The notes beneath the pieces were generated by a model. It worked only from the letters and a program-made list of their open reading frames with translations, ran no database searches and was not told the DNA's origin. This document shows positions 26,294 through 34,983 of a stretch of DNA of 64,000 nt, piece after piece. The first letter of the stretch is position 1, and the number at the start of each line of letters is the position of its first letter. Both the position numbers and the translations under genes were made by a program. Origin of the DNA: Anoxybacillus mongoliensis. Its GTDB lineage: Bacteria; Bacillota; Bacilli; Bacillales; Anoxybacillaceae. Location of the stretch: positions 310,001 to 374,000 of the forward strand of contig NZ_JACHEQ010000001.1 of assembly GCF_014201515.1 (NCBI RefSeq), given 5' to 3'.

Positions 26294-27337
26294 TCATCCT
26301 TTTCTTTTTGCTGAATAATCGTGAATAAATGCTGTAAGTCGTTTTAACGTCTCCGGCTTGATTTGTGGGAAAATGCCGTGCCCTAGGTTAAATACGTATC
26401 CATCTTCATGCGCCATGCCTTCATCTAAAATTTGTTTAACGCGTTCTTCAATGACTTCCCATGGGGCGAGCAATACAGCTGGATCTAAATTGCCTTGTAG
26501 CGCTTTGGTCAGCCCCATCTCACGCGCTTCACGAATCGATAAGCGCCAATCTAAGCCGACAACGTCAAGCGGTAAGTCGTGCCATTCTTTCGCTAAATGG
26601 CTTGCTCCGACGCCGAACATAATAAGCGGAACATTTTCGTCGCGAAGTGCTGTAAAAATACGCTCCATCGTCGGTTTAATAAAATGACGATAATCTGCGA
26701 CGTTCACCGCCCCAACCCATGAATCGAAAATTTGAATAGCGCTTGCACCGGCGCGAATTTGCGCTTTCACGTAGAGAATCGTCATATCCGCTAGTTTATC
26801 CATAAGAGCAAACCATGCTTTTGGCTCGGCATACATAAATGCTTTCGTTTTATTATAGTTTTTCGACGGTCCACCTTCAATCATATAACTAGCTAAAGTA
26901 AACGGGGCACCAGCAAAACCAATGAGCGGAACCGTCAGTTGCTCTTTCGTCAATAGACGAATCGTTTCAAGCACATACGGCACATCGTTTTCTGGGTCAA
27001 TTTCACCGAGACGTTCTACATCCGCAAGTGATCGAATCGGGTTGTCGATGACTGGTCCAACGCCTGCTTTAATATCGACATCGACGCCGATTGCTGGAAG
27101 CGGTGACATAATGTCTTTATACAAAATGGCCGCATCGACGTTATATTGTTCAACAGGCAAACGAGTCACATATGCGCATAACTCCGGCTGGTGTGTAATT
27201 TCAAAAAGCGAATATTTTTCTTTTAGTGCGCGATATTCTGGCTGCGAACGCCCTGCTTGTCTCATATACCACACTGGAACGTATTCCGTTGCTTCTCCGC
27301 GACAGGCACGTAAAAATGTATCGTTTTTAATCATCAT
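26294..27337 (-). CDS. hemE: Uroporphyrinogen decarboxylase HemE
   Basis: A 347-residue cofactor-free enzyme that removes four acetate carboxyls from uroporphyrinogen III to give coproporphyrinogen III. The N-terminal signature [16 protein letters not shown] contains the substrate-binding Arg residues; other blocks are [41 protein letters not shown] and [17 protein letters not shown] at 27337 lies five bases after AAAGGA; the upstream in-frame ATG at 27343 abuts that site. It heads the hemEHY operon and is divergent from hmoB. A possible 44-codon reading frame ends inside its start region. Confidence 0.95.
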   Translation of the reverse strand: MMIKNDTFLRACRGEATEYVPVWYMRQAGRSQPEYRALKEKYSLFEITHQPELCAYVTRLPVEQYNVDAAILYKDIMSPLPAIGVDVDIKAGVGPVIDNPIRSLADVERLGEIDPENDVPYVLETIRLLTKEQLTVPLIGFAGAPFTLASYMIEGGPSKNYNKTKAFMYAEPKAWFALMDKLADMTILYVKAQIRAGASAIQIFDSWVGAVNVADYRHFIKPTMERIFTALRDENVPLIMFGVGASHLAKEWHDLPLDVVGLDWRLSIREAREMGLTKALQGNLDPAVLLAPWEVIEERVKQILDEGMAHEDGYVFNLGHGIFPQIKPETLKRLTAFIHDYSAKRKG

Positions 27338-27461
27338 GTCCATCCTTTCTCGTTATGTAATCGCTTCTATTATAAGTGTAGCGAAATTGCTCATTTGTTT
27401 CCACTAACACAACTATACCGATTTTTTCACCGTCTGGGTAGTAATAATGCGCAACGTTCAT
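27327..27461 (-). CDS. Possible 44-codon leader ORF overlapping the hemE start
   Basis: An open frame begins at ATG 27461 ([15 protein letters not shown]...) and runs to TAA at 27327, crossing the hemE start codon in another frame by 11 bases. It fills most of the hemE-hmoB intergenic space. The composition looks protein-like ([19 protein letters not shown]), but there is no good ribosome binding site and I know no family for it. It could be a coupled leader peptide or chance. Confidence 0.3.
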   Translation of the reverse strand: MNVAHYYYPDGEKIGIVVLVETNEQFRYTYNRSDYITRKDGHDD

Positions 27462-27524
27462 GAAATCGCCAAGAAGAAAAGAAAGTGGTAAAATATGAGT
27501 ATTGAATGGAAGGAGAGGATGTTC

Positions 27525-28031
27525 GTGTACGTATTTATGACAAATGGCACAATCGACTACTTGCAACGATTGCGCAGTCAATATCCGAGTGAGCAGATGT
27601 TGCTCGTATGCGATGAAGAAAACGGAATGCTCATTCATGAGACGGAAGGAACAAGCGTTTTTCATGAGCCCCGTCCATACGAAGTACTTGATGCGGTCGG
27701 ACCGTTAGATGGATCATTCGTTGTTTGCAATAACATTCCTGTTACTGATGAAGGAAGACCGTTATTTGAACATCGTTTTCAACAACGGGCGCGCTTAATC
27801 GAAAAAGAACCTGGATTTGTCTCCATTCGCGTGTTACGTCCGTTAAAAAGCGATACGTACGTCATCATGACGATGTGGGAAAATGAAAGCGCCTTTCGTC
27901 GTTGGCAACAGTCAAAAGCTTACGAAAAAGCGCATGAAAAACGTGGCACAGAAAAAGGAATTGATCAACAACGATCCATTTTTCCACGCCCGTCATATGT
28001 GACAACATACACCGTCATAAAAGAAGGCTGA
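27525..28031 (+). CDS. hmoB: Heme-degrading monooxygenase HmoB
   Basis: About 168 residues; the C-terminal half is an ABM (antibiotic biosynthesis monooxygenase) ferredoxin-like domain. Motifs are NNIPVTDEGRPLFEHRFQQRA, EPGFVSIRVLRPLKSDTYVIMTMWE and the C-terminal IFPRPSYVTTY. These match B. subtilis HmoB (YhgC), which breaks heme and releases iron. The start is GTG 27525 (AAGGAG nine bases upstream), by alignment with the HmoB N-terminus; ATG 27519 is an alternative. It is divergent from the heme synthesis operon, placing synthesis and breakdown side by side. Confidence 0.9.
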   Translation: MYVFMTNGTIDYLQRLRSQYPSEQMLLVCDEENGMLIHETEGTSVFHEPRPYEVLDAVGPLDGSFVVCNNIPVTDEGRPLFEHRFQQRARLIEKEPGFVSIRVLRPLKSDTYVIMTMWENESAFRRWQQSKAYEKAHEKRGTEKGIDQQRSIFPRPSYVTTYTVIKEG

Positions 28032-28046
28032 CGTTTTGTCAGCCTT
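28024..28046. terminator. Bidirectional terminator after hmoB
   Basis: AAGGCTGAC and GTCAGCCTT (28026-28046) form a stem with a five-base loop, between the converging hmoB and rhodanese genes. Confidence 0.75.
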
Positions 28047-28415
28047 TTACTCGTTCCAAGCATTCATGCCGCCACGCACATTGACGACGCGCTTAAAGCC
28101 GTTTTTCACTAATATTTTCGCCGCTTGATTGCTGCGCATGCCGCTTTGGCAAATGACAATGGTTTCTTTTTCCCGATCAAGCTCATGCAATTTATCAAGT
28201 AGCTCATGAAGCGGAATGTTTTTAAATTGGCGAATGTTGCGCCCACGATATTCCGCTGGTGTGCGTACATCAATAAATTGGCGGTCTTTCGTTTGTTTTA
28301 ATTTTTCTTTTAACTCATCTGGTGTAATATGCTCTACACCTTTTGTCGGTAACATTTTTGTTGCAACAAAATAAATAAGCAAAATAATTAGAACAACATT
28401 GATCCATGTGCCCAT
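28047..28415 (-). CDS. Membrane-anchored rhodanese-domain protein
   Basis: A 122-residue protein with one N-terminal membrane segment (INVVLIILLIYFVATKM) and a single rhodanese domain from about residue 30. The active-site loop is ICQSGMRSNQAA with the persulfide-forming Cys near residue 90; the fold also shows QFIDVRTPAEYRGRNI and VVNVRGGMNAW. Sulfurtransferase or phosphatase-like activity is implied by family, but the sulfur donor and acceptor are unknown. GGAGGAG precedes the start. It converges with hmoB. Confidence 0.88.
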   Translation of the reverse strand: MGTWINVVLIILLIYFVATKMLPTKGVEHITPDELKEKLKQTKDRQFIDVRTPAEYRGRNIRQFKNIPLHELLDKLHELDREKETIVICQSGMRSNQAAKILVKNGFKRVVNVRGGMNAWNE

Positions 28416-28511
28416 ATATTCTCCTCCTAAATACGTATATGGGTATATTAACCCGTTTTCGACGATTTGTCAACGATGGTATAATGGTAAAAAACAGAAG
28501 GAGCGGTGCAC

Positions 28512-29687
28512 GTGAAAACACTATTATTTGCTAAGCTTCGTGAATATTACGATGAGATGGTTGCCATCCGTCGTTATTTGCATCAACATCCCGAGTTATC
28601 GTTTCAAGAGTATAAAACAGCAGCGTATATTGCAAATTATTACAAACAACTTGGCATTCCTGTGCGAACGAATGTCGGAGGAAACGGGGTCGTCGCAACG
28701 ATTCATGGCGAACAAGGCGGAAAAACAGTAGCACTTCGAGCGGATTTTGATGCCCTTCCGATCCAAGATGAAAAAGATGTGCCATATAAATCAACGGTTC
28801 CTGGTGTGATGCATGCATGTGGACATGATGGACATACGGCCACACTACTTGTTCTTGCCAAAGCGCTTTATGAATTGCGCGAACATTGGCACGGCACGAT
28901 CGTGTGCATTCATCAACACGCAGAAGAATATGCACCAGGCGGAGCAAAAGCGATGATTGAAGACGGTTGTTTAGACGGAGTGGATGCGATTTTTGGCACA
29001 CATTTATGGGCAACAGAGCCGACAGGCGTCATTCAATATCGTACAGGACCGATCATGGCAGCTGCAGACCGCTTCCAAATTATCGTAAAAGGATGCGGAG
29101 GGCATGGAGCAGAGCCACACAAAACGAAAGATGCGATTGTCACTGCATCACAACTTGTCTTGCACTTACAACAAATCGTCAGCCGACGTATTAATCCGCT
29201 TGAACCGGCTGTCGTTTCTATTGGCTCATTCGTTTCTGACAACGCCTTTAACGTCATTGCCGATCGCGCCACATTAATCGGAACGGTGCGCACGTTTTCG
29301 GAACAAGTACGTGACGACATTGAACGGGAAATTGAACAAATTATTAAAGGTACATGCATCGCCAACGGTTGTACATACGAATACACATACACGCGTGGTT
29401 ATCCACCCGTTGTCAACCATGAAGAAGAAACGAAATTTCTCGTCTCCATCGCTCGTGAAATTGAAGAAGTCACCGATGTCGTCGAAATTCCTCCTCATAT
29501 GGGCGGTGAAGATTTCGCTTATTATTTACAACATATAAAAGGAACGTTTTTCTTTACAGGTGCAAAAGCCGAAACAACAACGGTCGCCTATCCACATCAT
29601 CATCCGAAATTTGATTTCGATGAACGAGCGATGCTTATTGCAGCAAAAATGCTTGGTCTTGCAGCCATTCAATATATGGAAAAGTAA
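28512..29687 (+). CDS. yhaA: M20-family amidohydrolase (YhaA-like)
   Basis: A 391-residue metallo-amidohydrolase related to N-acyl-amino-acid deacylases and IAA-amino acid hydrolases. Landmarks are RRYLHQHPELSFQE, LRADFDALPI, the metal motifs HACGHDGHTA and QHAEEYAPGGAKAMI, and the C-terminal PHMGGEDFAYY. Length and motifs match B. subtilis YhaA, which likewise lies near the ecs genes. The start is GTG at 28512, eight bases after GGAG; an in-frame GTG two codons earlier is possible. The true substrate is not known. Confidence 0.88.
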   Translation: MKTLLFAKLREYYDEMVAIRRYLHQHPELSFQEYKTAAYIANYYKQLGIPVRTNVGGNGVVATIHGEQGGKTVALRADFDALPIQDEKDVPYKSTVPGVMHACGHDGHTATLLVLAKALYELREHWHGTIVCIHQHAEEYAPGGAKAMIEDGCLDGVDAIFGTHLWATEPTGVIQYRTGPIMAAADRFQIIVKGCGGHGAEPHKTKDAIVTASQLVLHLQQIVSRRINPLEPAVVSIGSFVSDNAFNVIADRATLIGTVRTFSEQVRDDIEREIEQIIKGTCIANGCTYEYTYTRGYPPVVNHEEETKFLVSIAREIEEVTDVVEIPPHMGGEDFAYYLQHIKGTFFFTGAKAETTTVAYPHHHPKFDFDERAMLIAAKMLGLAAIQYMEK

Positions 29688-29719
29688 AAGAAGCGGTTCA
29701 AGCCGCTTCTTGTTTTTTT
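29688..29719. terminator. Bidirectional terminator between yhaA and ecsB
   Basis: AAGAAGCGG (29688-29696) and CCGCTTCTT (29703-29711) pair across a short loop and are followed by GTTTTTTT. The ecsB stop codon lies within it. Confidence 0.8.
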
Positions 29720-30882
29720 CCGACATAAAACAGAACGACAATATAGCATACCAAAACGACGAAAAACGTTGATAGCATCGTGAAAACACCATGGGCTATA
29801 TATGAAGCAACGGAAAAAATGACCGCTTGACTAACCCCAATTGCAAACAACACACGTACAAACGACTGATGCGCCTCCGTAGACAAAAGCGGATAAAGAC
29901 AGAGAAGTGGATGCCCTCGATGGTACGAACGAAGCGAAAGCAATTGAACCGCCGTCGCATACGAACATAAAAGGACAAACCACTCTACACCGCGAGGCAA
30001 CGTAAAAATGAAGACACTACCGATTGCTGTCAAGCGAGCGAACAAACCAAAATAGTCGCCGGCACGAAAAAATGTGCGTACATACAAGTACGTATACGGT
30101 CGCATATGAGAACGATCGAGCAAATGGAAAACGAAACGAAGCCACTTTCGTTTTTTTACCGTATGTTTCATGTGAGGAACATCGACAAACGCATGAACAA
30201 ACCGATAAAATGCTTGCACTCGTCGCTGTTCATCGGCAAGCAACTGCTCCCATTGCAGTCCAACTTTTTTCCCTCTACGCTCTACGTATAACGCAACGAA
30301 AATCATAAGCAAAATAATGACCGCCATAAACCCGTATTGCTTCACAAGTAAGAAATAAAAAAACAACACGTTCATGAAAAAACGAACGAACAGCGGAAAG
30401 AGATGACGCCCTATTCGTGCATCTTCATTCCATTGAATGAACATATTCCACCCTTTTAACACCATCATCGCAATCATGACGACCAAAGGTGACTGCTCCG
30501 AAAATTTTAAATGAAGAGGAAGAAACATAACAAATACAATGAACGAAACATACAAATGAACGAAAAAGCTGTATATGCTTGCACGCCAAAAATACGGACG
30601 AAGCTGTTGCTCTAACGGAAGAAAAAACACCACATCCGCTTCCTTCAATAACGTGCGCACCCCGCTTTGTGTGCTAAATAAAGCGAATATAAACGGAGCG
30701 ATTACAGCATATGGAAAAGACATAAGTTCATCGACCGCCCGCTTATAAACAACAGCCCCTACTCCCATTCCAATAAACAAGACGAGCAACAAATGGTCAT
30801 TAAACATATATCGACCATATCGTCTTACTTCTGCTACATAAGCAATGAACCGCTTTTTCCATAACTGTTTCCCATCAATCAT
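29698..30882 (-). CDS. ecsB: ABC transporter permease EcsB
   Basis: A 394-residue integral membrane protein with about eight to ten segments and a basic cytoplasmic stretch (KHTVKKRKWLRFVFH). The N-terminus KKRFIAYVAEVRRYGRYMFNDHLLLVLF matches EcsB. With EcsA it forms the Ecs transporter, known in Bacillus to affect secretion, competence and regulated intramembrane proteolysis (RasP activity), perhaps by exporting peptide fragments. It overlaps ecsA by eight bases. The third gene ecsC, usual in B. subtilis, does not follow; yhaA and a terminator come instead. Confidence 0.92.
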   Translation of the reverse strand: MIDGKQLWKKRFIAYVAEVRRYGRYMFNDHLLLVLFIGMGVGAVVYKRAVDELMSFPYAVIAPFIFALFSTQSGVRTLLKEADVVFFLPLEQQLRPYFWRASIYSFFVHLYVSFIVFVMFLPLHLKFSEQSPLVVMIAMMVLKGWNMFIQWNEDARIGRHLFPLFVRFFMNVLFFYFLLVKQYGFMAVIILLMIFVALYVERRGKKVGLQWEQLLADEQRRVQAFYRFVHAFVDVPHMKHTVKKRKWLRFVFHLLDRSHMRPYTYLYVRTFFRAGDYFGLFARLTAIGSVFIFTLPRGVEWFVLLCSYATAVQLLSLRSYHRGHPLLCLYPLLSTEAHQSFVRVLFAIGVSQAVIFSVASYIAHGVFTMLSTFFVVLVCYIVVLFYVGKKQEAA

Positions 30883-31621
30883 CGTTCGTCTCTTCCTTCG
30901 TTAATTCGATATATATATCATCTAGCGTTGCATGAGGCATATGTAGCTGTTCTTGAAGTGTTGGCAATGATCCCGTTGCTTTCACTTGCCCATTATGCAA
31001 AATGACAAACGAATCGCAATATCGCTCTGCTGTCGCTAAAATGTGCGTCGACATCAAAATGCCCGCTCCTTGCTTTCTTCGTTCATCAATAAGTCGAAGC
31101 AATGCTTGAATGGCGAGTGGGTCTAATCCAACAAACGGTTCATCAATAATGTAAAGCGGAACGTCCACTAAAAAAGCGCACATAATCATCACTTTTTGTT
31201 TCATTCCTTTGGAAAAAAAAGCAGGGAACGCACCTAATTTTTTCTCAAGTCGAAACGCCTTCAACAATTTAGGCACACGTTGTTTATATTCCTCATCACT
31301 TACACCGTACGCCATAGCAGTCAGACGCAAATGTTCTTCTAGCGTTAATTCTTCGTACAATGCGGGCATTTCAGGAATGTATGTAAATTGTGCACGATAT
31401 TGTGTTGGGTCGTCTCGAAACGTCATTCCGTTCATCGTAATTGTCCCTTTGCGCGGTTGCATCAATCCGATAATATGTTTAATCGTCGTGCTTTTTCCTG
31501 CTCCATTTAGCCCGATTAATGCAACGACCTCCCCTTCATGTACGGTAAACGATACGTCATCTAAAATGTTTTGCTTCGTATACCCTCCGAATATGTGTTG
31601 GACTTGTAATAGTGCCATCAT
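30875..31621 (-). CDS. ecsA: ABC transporter ATP-binding protein EcsA
   Basis: A 248-residue ATPase. Walker A is GLNGAGKST, the signature region FFSKGMKQKVMIMC and Walker B YIIDEPFVGLDP, followed by the switch His in LMSTHILATAERYCD. These match EcsA, the energising subunit of EcsAB. AAAGGGAAG lies upstream of the ATG at 31621. It is divergent from hit, as in B. subtilis, but the gap is unusually long and holds a candidate structured RNA. Confidence 0.92.
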   Translation of the reverse strand: MMALLQVQHIFGGYTKQNILDDVSFTVHEGEVVALIGLNGAGKSTTIKHIIGLMQPRKGTITMNGMTFRDDPTQYRAQFTYIPEMPALYEELTLEEHLRLTAMAYGVSDEEYKQRVPKLLKAFRLEKKLGAFPAFFSKGMKQKVMIMCAFLVDVPLYIIDEPFVGLDPLAIQALLRLIDERRKQGAGILMSTHILATAERYCDSFVILHNGQVKATGSLPTLQEQLHMPHATLDDIYIELTKEETNDD

Positions 31622-31699
31622 CGCTTCCCTTTCTTTACATCATTATTTTTTATTTTAACAAATGAATAATGAAAAGAAAAACGGGTTATGATAAGTAGC

Positions 31700-31962
31700 G
31701 AAGAGGGACAAACAAGTAGCAAGTCGCAGTGAGCAACAAAGCAAGTTCAAGAACATGATGAAATGAGGTGTCTACGGGCCGCACATTAGCTAGCCTGTAA
31801 CAACGAAAACACTCCCTGAAAAAGGGGATGGTCATCTTGAACAACGTCATACTCACGAACGCGTAACTGACTCTACTCGTAAATGAGGTGTTCCCAAAAG
31901 ACACGTAATCATGAAGTTCCCTCTTCAACGGGCAGGATGCGATACGCATCCTGCTCTTTCCG
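31700..31962 (+). ncRNA. Candidate structured RNA in the ecsA-hit gap
   Basis: This 400-base gap (31622-32024) holds no credible gene; the long minus-strand reading frame across it has no ribosome binding site or recognisable product. The plus strand shows an ordered set of helices. Perfect nine-base arms GAAGAGGGA (31700-31708) and TCCCTCTTC (31918-31926) enclose GTTCAAGA/TCTTGAAC (31745-31752 with 31835-31842). They also enclose TACGGGC/GCCTGTA (31773-31779 with 31793-31799, one wobble) and a small GC hairpin near 31813-31828. A perfect ten-pair stem with three-base loop at 31932-31954 follows, with a T-rich tail, resembling a terminator. I cannot name a known RNA class. Confidence 0.5.
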
Positions 31963-31965
31963 TTT
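31932..31965 (+). terminator. Intrinsic terminator upstream of hit
   Basis: GCAGGATGCG and CGCATCCTGC pair around a three-base loop, followed by TCTTTCCGTTTTT. No annotated gene precedes it on this strand, so it implies a separate short transcript. Confidence 0.65.
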
Positions 31966-32024
31966 TTCGAAACGACAATCGTGTGGTAAAATAAAGACAA
32001 AATGGAAAGAAAGGTGGCGTCATC

Positions 32025-32444
32025 ATGAGCGACTGTATTTTTTGTAAAATTATAAACGGTGACATTCCTTGTGCAAAAGTATTTGAAAATGACCATGTCA
32101 TCGCCTTTTTAGATATTAGTCAAGTGACGAAAGGGCATACGCTTGTCGTACCGAAAGTACATAAAGAAAACATTTATGAATTAACACCAGAAATGGCTCA
32201 ACGTATATTTGAAGTTGTCCCTACAATTGCTAATGCGGTTCGCGAGCAGTTTTCACCAGAAGGCGTTAATATTTTAAGCAATAACGGAGAAATTGCAGGC
32301 CAAACGGTGTTCCATTATCATATGCACATTATTCCACGATACGGTAAAGGGGACGGCTTCGGGACGGTATGGAAATCAAATCAAAGCAACTATACATTTG
32401 ATGACTTGCAACATATTGCCACACAAATCAAACAAGCCCTGTAA
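32025..32444 (+). CDS. hit: HIT-family nucleotide hydrolase Hit
   Basis: A 139-residue histidine-triad protein of the HINT branch, hydrolysing nucleoside phosphoramidates or adenylated compounds. The triad is HYHMHIIPR near residues 98-106. The N-terminal zinc-like CIFCKII and the block KVFENDHVIAFLDISQVTKGHTLVVPKVH, shown in part by the family, are typical. It is divergent from ecsA as in B. subtilis. AAAGGTGG lies upstream; a weak -10 TAAAAT near 31985 is the only promoter candidate between it and the preceding hairpin. Confidence 0.92.
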   Translation: MSDCIFCKIINGDIPCAKVFENDHVIAFLDISQVTKGHTLVVPKVHKENIYELTPEMAQRIFEVVPTIANAVREQFSPEGVNILSNNGEIAGQTVFHYHMHIIPRYGKGDGFGTVWKSNQSNYTFDDLQHIATQIKQAL

Positions 32445-32445
32445 A

Positions 32446-32478
32446 AAGAAGGTGTCCGCATGGGACACCTTCTTTCGT
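32446..32478. terminator. Bidirectional terminator between hit and prsA
   Basis: AAAGAAGGTGTCC (32446-32458) and GGACACCTTCTTT (32463-32475) form a 12-13-pair stem with a tight loop between the converging genes. Confidence 0.85.
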
Positions 32479-32483
32479 CGTTA

Positions 32484-33317
32484 TTACTCGCTCTTTAACG
32501 CATCTTTTAATGATTTATCTTTAATGTCTACATTTGCTTCTTTCATCAGTTTGTCAAGCTTCGATTGTACTTTCGATGTATCGAGTTTGCTCTTTTTCAC
32601 TTCGAATTCAATTTCTTCTTTCATCTCGTCAAATGACTTTTTCTTTTCTTTATCTGTTACTTTAATAATATGGTAACCAAATTGTGTTTTAACTGGATCA
32701 CTAATTTCACCGACGTTTAGGGCATACGCTGCCTTTTCAAACTCTTCAACCATTTTTCCAGGTCCAAACCAGCCTAAATCGCCACCTTTTTGTGCCGAAC
32801 CTGTATCTTTTGAATATTCTTTTGCTAATTTTGCGAAATCTTCCCCTTTTTCTAGCTTCGCCTTAATTTCTTTTGCTGTCTTTTCATCTTCGACTAAAAT
32901 GTGGCTTGCTTTTACTCTCGGTTTATATTCATTGTAATATTTTTTTAATTCTTCATCTGACACTTTAATATCTTCCATTGCTGCTTTTTGGCGCAACAAA
33001 TCAAGTTTTACCATATCTCGAATGGCTTCTTCTCCATTTTGTTGCACTGCTAAATCGTATTGAACACCGTACATCTCTTTTAAATTCTCGATTTCCTTAT
33101 TCAGCTCTTCATCCGTTACTTTAAATTTTTTACTTAACACTTTCTCATGTACGAGATCGCGTAAGACATCTTTGCCGTAACGTTCTTTCATTTCGTTATA
33201 CAATTCTTCTTTTGTAATGTTGCCTTCCTTCGTTTCGACGACAACGTCCGATCCGTTATTACAAGCCGAGAGCGCAAGCACCGCTGCTGCCGACATGGCA
33301 ACTGTCCATTTTTTCAT
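32484..33317 (-). CDS. prsA: Foldase lipoprotein PrsA (parvulin-type PPIase)
   Basis: A 277-residue extracytoplasmic peptidyl-prolyl isomerase that folds secreted proteins at the membrane-wall interface. The signal peptide [19 protein letters not shown] has a lipobox LSAC. The parvulin domain spans about residues 130-222: [41 protein letters not shown] and [10 protein letters not shown]. It is flanked by helical N- and C-terminal arms rich in Lys and Glu. ATG at 33317 follows GTGAGGAA; the frame is open 48 codons upstream but lacks signals there. Length is close to the Bacillus protein (about 290). Confidence 0.95.
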   Translation of the reverse strand: MKKWTVAMSAAAVLALSACNNGSDVVVETKEGNITKEELYNEMKERYGKDVLRDLVHEKVLSKKFKVTDEELNKEIENLKEMYGVQYDLAVQQNGEEAIRDMVKLDLLRQKAAMEDIKVSDEELKKYYNEYKPRVKASHILVEDEKTAKEIKAKLEKGEDFAKLAKEYSKDTGSAQKGGDLGWFGPGKMVEEFEKAAYALNVGEISDPVKTQFGYHIIKVTDKEKKKSFDEMKEEIEFEVKKSKLDTSKVQSKLDKLMKEANVDIKDKSLKDALKSE

Positions 33318-33482
33318 TTCCTCACAACTCCTATCTATAAATGTACACAAAACATAATATACCATATTTTTTCCGAAAGCCAAAATAAAGCACGTATGCG
33401 CCCATACCATTTGACCTCTATTGACATACAATACATTGTCAAAGCGTCGCAACGCCTTCATATACGAAAGGAGGTGTCGTCT

Positions 33483-33575
33483 ATGGGTGCAGGAGCAGGA
33501 TATGCAAACGGATTTGCGTTAATCGTTGTGTTGTTTATTTTATTAATTATCGTTGGAGCCGCTTGGTTATACTAA
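33483..33575 (+). CDS. Tiny sporulation membrane protein, SscA/YjcZ family (30 aa)
   Basis: A 30-residue peptide: [20 protein letters not shown] continuing into [10 protein letters not shown]. The glycine-rich start and the [17 protein letters not shown] segment are the hallmark of the tiny-TM YjcZ/SscA family, made in sporulating Bacillus; SscA is implicated in spore coat assembly. A near-perfect AAAGGAGGTG lies eight bases before the ATG. Upstream, CATACAAT resembles a sigma-E -10 box, though its -35 is unclear. It is divergent from prsA, and a strong terminator follows. Confidence 0.88.
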   Translation: MGAGAGYANGFALIVVLFILLIIVGAAWLY

Positions 33576-33582
33576 AAGAAGG

Positions 33583-33612
33583 AAAGCTGACAGGGACGCT
33601 GTCAGCTTTTTT
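33583..33612 (+). terminator. Intrinsic terminator after the SscA-like gene
   Basis: AAAGCTGACAG (33583-33593) and CTGTCAGCTTT (33599-33609) pair around a five-base loop, with a T run to 33612. Confidence 0.88.
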
Positions 33613-33790
33613 ACGCAAACAACACTTCGATGTAGGAAGAAATAAGTAAAATGGTAATAAGGACATTAATGGTACGAAATACTTTTGGCTGTTTCTCTTC
33701 TGGAATTTCTTTTTGAATACAAAGAGCATTTGTTAGCTGATTAATTATGAAAAGTACAACGGTCGCAAGGGGTATAAAATAAAGCGCCAA
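33611..33790 (-). CDS. Small two-segment membrane protein (59 aa)
   Basis: A 59-codon frame starts at TTG 33790 behind a strong AGGAGGGG. The product begins with ALYFIPLATVVLFIINQL and has a short charged loop QKEIPEEKQPKVFR. A second segment TINVLITILLISSYIEVLF follows. I recognise no named family. It sits alone, converging with the SscA-like gene and divergent from yhaI. Confidence 0.65.
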   Translation of the reverse strand: MALYFIPLATVVLFIINQLTNALCIQKEIPEEKQPKVFRTINVLITILLISSYIEVLFA

Positions 33791-33927
33791 ACTGGTCCCC
33801 TCCTAGTTTTATGTATTTACTCCCCTACTTTACAACGATTTTCTCGATAAATCAATAATGGACATTTCATTTATACAACTATTCCTGTAAAATAATACAC
33901 ATAAGTACATTAAAGGAGTTTCGAAAG

Positions 33928-34269
33928 ATGGGCATTGAACAACGCATTGAAAAACTCGAATATTATTGTTCACTCATGTTGGACATGATTACACCGGAAA
34001 AAAAGCCATTTTACGCGCTTGTCATTCGTTACGGCTTAACAAAAGAGGAAGTGGAAAGTATATTGCACCTTTGTGAACAATTAAGCGAACAATATAAACA
34101 ACAAAAAGAGGAAGGTTTCGTCATCTTCACCTCGCTTTTTACACAGTTTGCGAGTGCGCTTCATCCGAACCTTCCACTTGCCGAGACGATTGACGCGTTA
34201 AAACAACAACAGCTATTCGTTCCGCTTATGACAGAGTTTCAACGCTTATTACATACGTTCAACGAATGA
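33928..34269 (+). CDS. yhaI: YhaI family protein (DUF1878)
   Basis: A 113-residue soluble, all-helical protein starting [20 protein letters not shown]. Sequence and neighbourhood match B. subtilis YhaI, which also lies next to hpr. Motifs include [20 protein letters not shown] and a C-terminal helix ending LLHTFNE. Its 3' end overlaps the converging hpr gene by 21 bases. AAAGGAG precedes the ATG. Function is unknown. Confidence 0.85.
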   Translation: MGIEQRIEKLEYYCSLMLDMITPEKKPFYALVIRYGLTKEEVESILHLCEQLSEQYKQQKEEGFVIFTSLFTQFASALHPNLPLAETIDALKQQQLFVPLMTEFQRLLHTFNE

Positions 34270-34848
34270 AGCTACTTCTTCTTTTTGCTCATCTTTCTTT
34301 TTTAACTTCCCATTTTCTTCAATAAACTCTTGTTCAATGTTTTGAAAAGAACGCTCAAAAATTTCCATAAAATCGTCTCCGTACACATTTCGGATCATAC
34401 ACATCATTTCTAACATTTCTGGAAATTTACCGTACAATTCATATAACGGTTGAATTCCTTGAAGAACAGATGTCCGTTTTGGATCATACGACTCCATTAA
34501 TTTTAATAAAATCTCTTCTCCTTTTTCTGTCAGTTCAATGTACGTATTTCGCTTATCATCTTCTTTTTTCGAAAACGACAACAATCCCCGTTCCTCTAAT
34601 TTTTTTGAAAAATTAAATGCCGTTGATACGTGCATGACACCAAACTTTGCGATTTCAGAAATGGAAGCCCCTTTTAAATGGTATGCAATCCATAAAATAT
34701 GATGCTCGTTAATGTTTAAGTCAAACGGTTTAATCCATTGTTGCCAATCTTTTTCGATTGATTTCCATAATGCTTTACTTAGTTGGGCAACTCTCTGACT
34801 AAATAACATCGCCTCTTTAACAGAATAATGTCGTTCCGTGCTTTTCAT
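34249..34848 (-). CDS. hpr: MarR-family transition-state regulator Hpr/ScoC
   Basis: A 199-residue winged-helix repressor that controls protease, sporulation and transport genes in the transition phase. The N-terminus [35 protein letters not shown] and DNA-binding block [32 protein letters not shown], followed by [16 protein letters not shown], match ScoC. The acidic-basic tail ([10 protein letters not shown]) overlaps yhaI in antisense. ATG at 34848 is preferred by GGTGGAGAG; the frame is open four codons further. Confidence 0.93.
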   Translation of the reverse strand: MKSTERHYSVKEAMLFSQRVAQLSKALWKSIEKDWQQWIKPFDLNINEHHILWIAYHLKGASISEIAKFGVMHVSTAFNFSKKLEERGLLSFSKKEDDKRNTYIELTEKGEEILLKLMESYDPKRTSVLQGIQPLYELYGKFPEMLEMMCMIRNVYGDDFMEIFERSFQNIEQEFIEENGKLKKKDEQKEEVASFVERM

Positions 34849-34983
34849 CTCTCCACCCACTTTTTCATATTTCCTTCTTTTTATCTTTTATTATGCCAGT
34901 AAAACAATAAATAATAAAGTATTAAATGTTAGAATTTTTTAATAAATTTAAATATACCACTTTTCAAACTAGGAGGAACAAAC

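Noticed and set aside
28416-28460. CsoR/CstR-type operator upstream of the rhodanese gene
   Set aside because: Only one ATACCC-like half-site is visible; the symmetry expected for such regulators is missing.
31686-32096. Long minus-strand reading frame through the ecsA-hit gap and into hit
   Set aside because: No ribosome binding site, no recognisable domain, antisense to hit at one end, and the region is better explained as structured RNA on the other strand.
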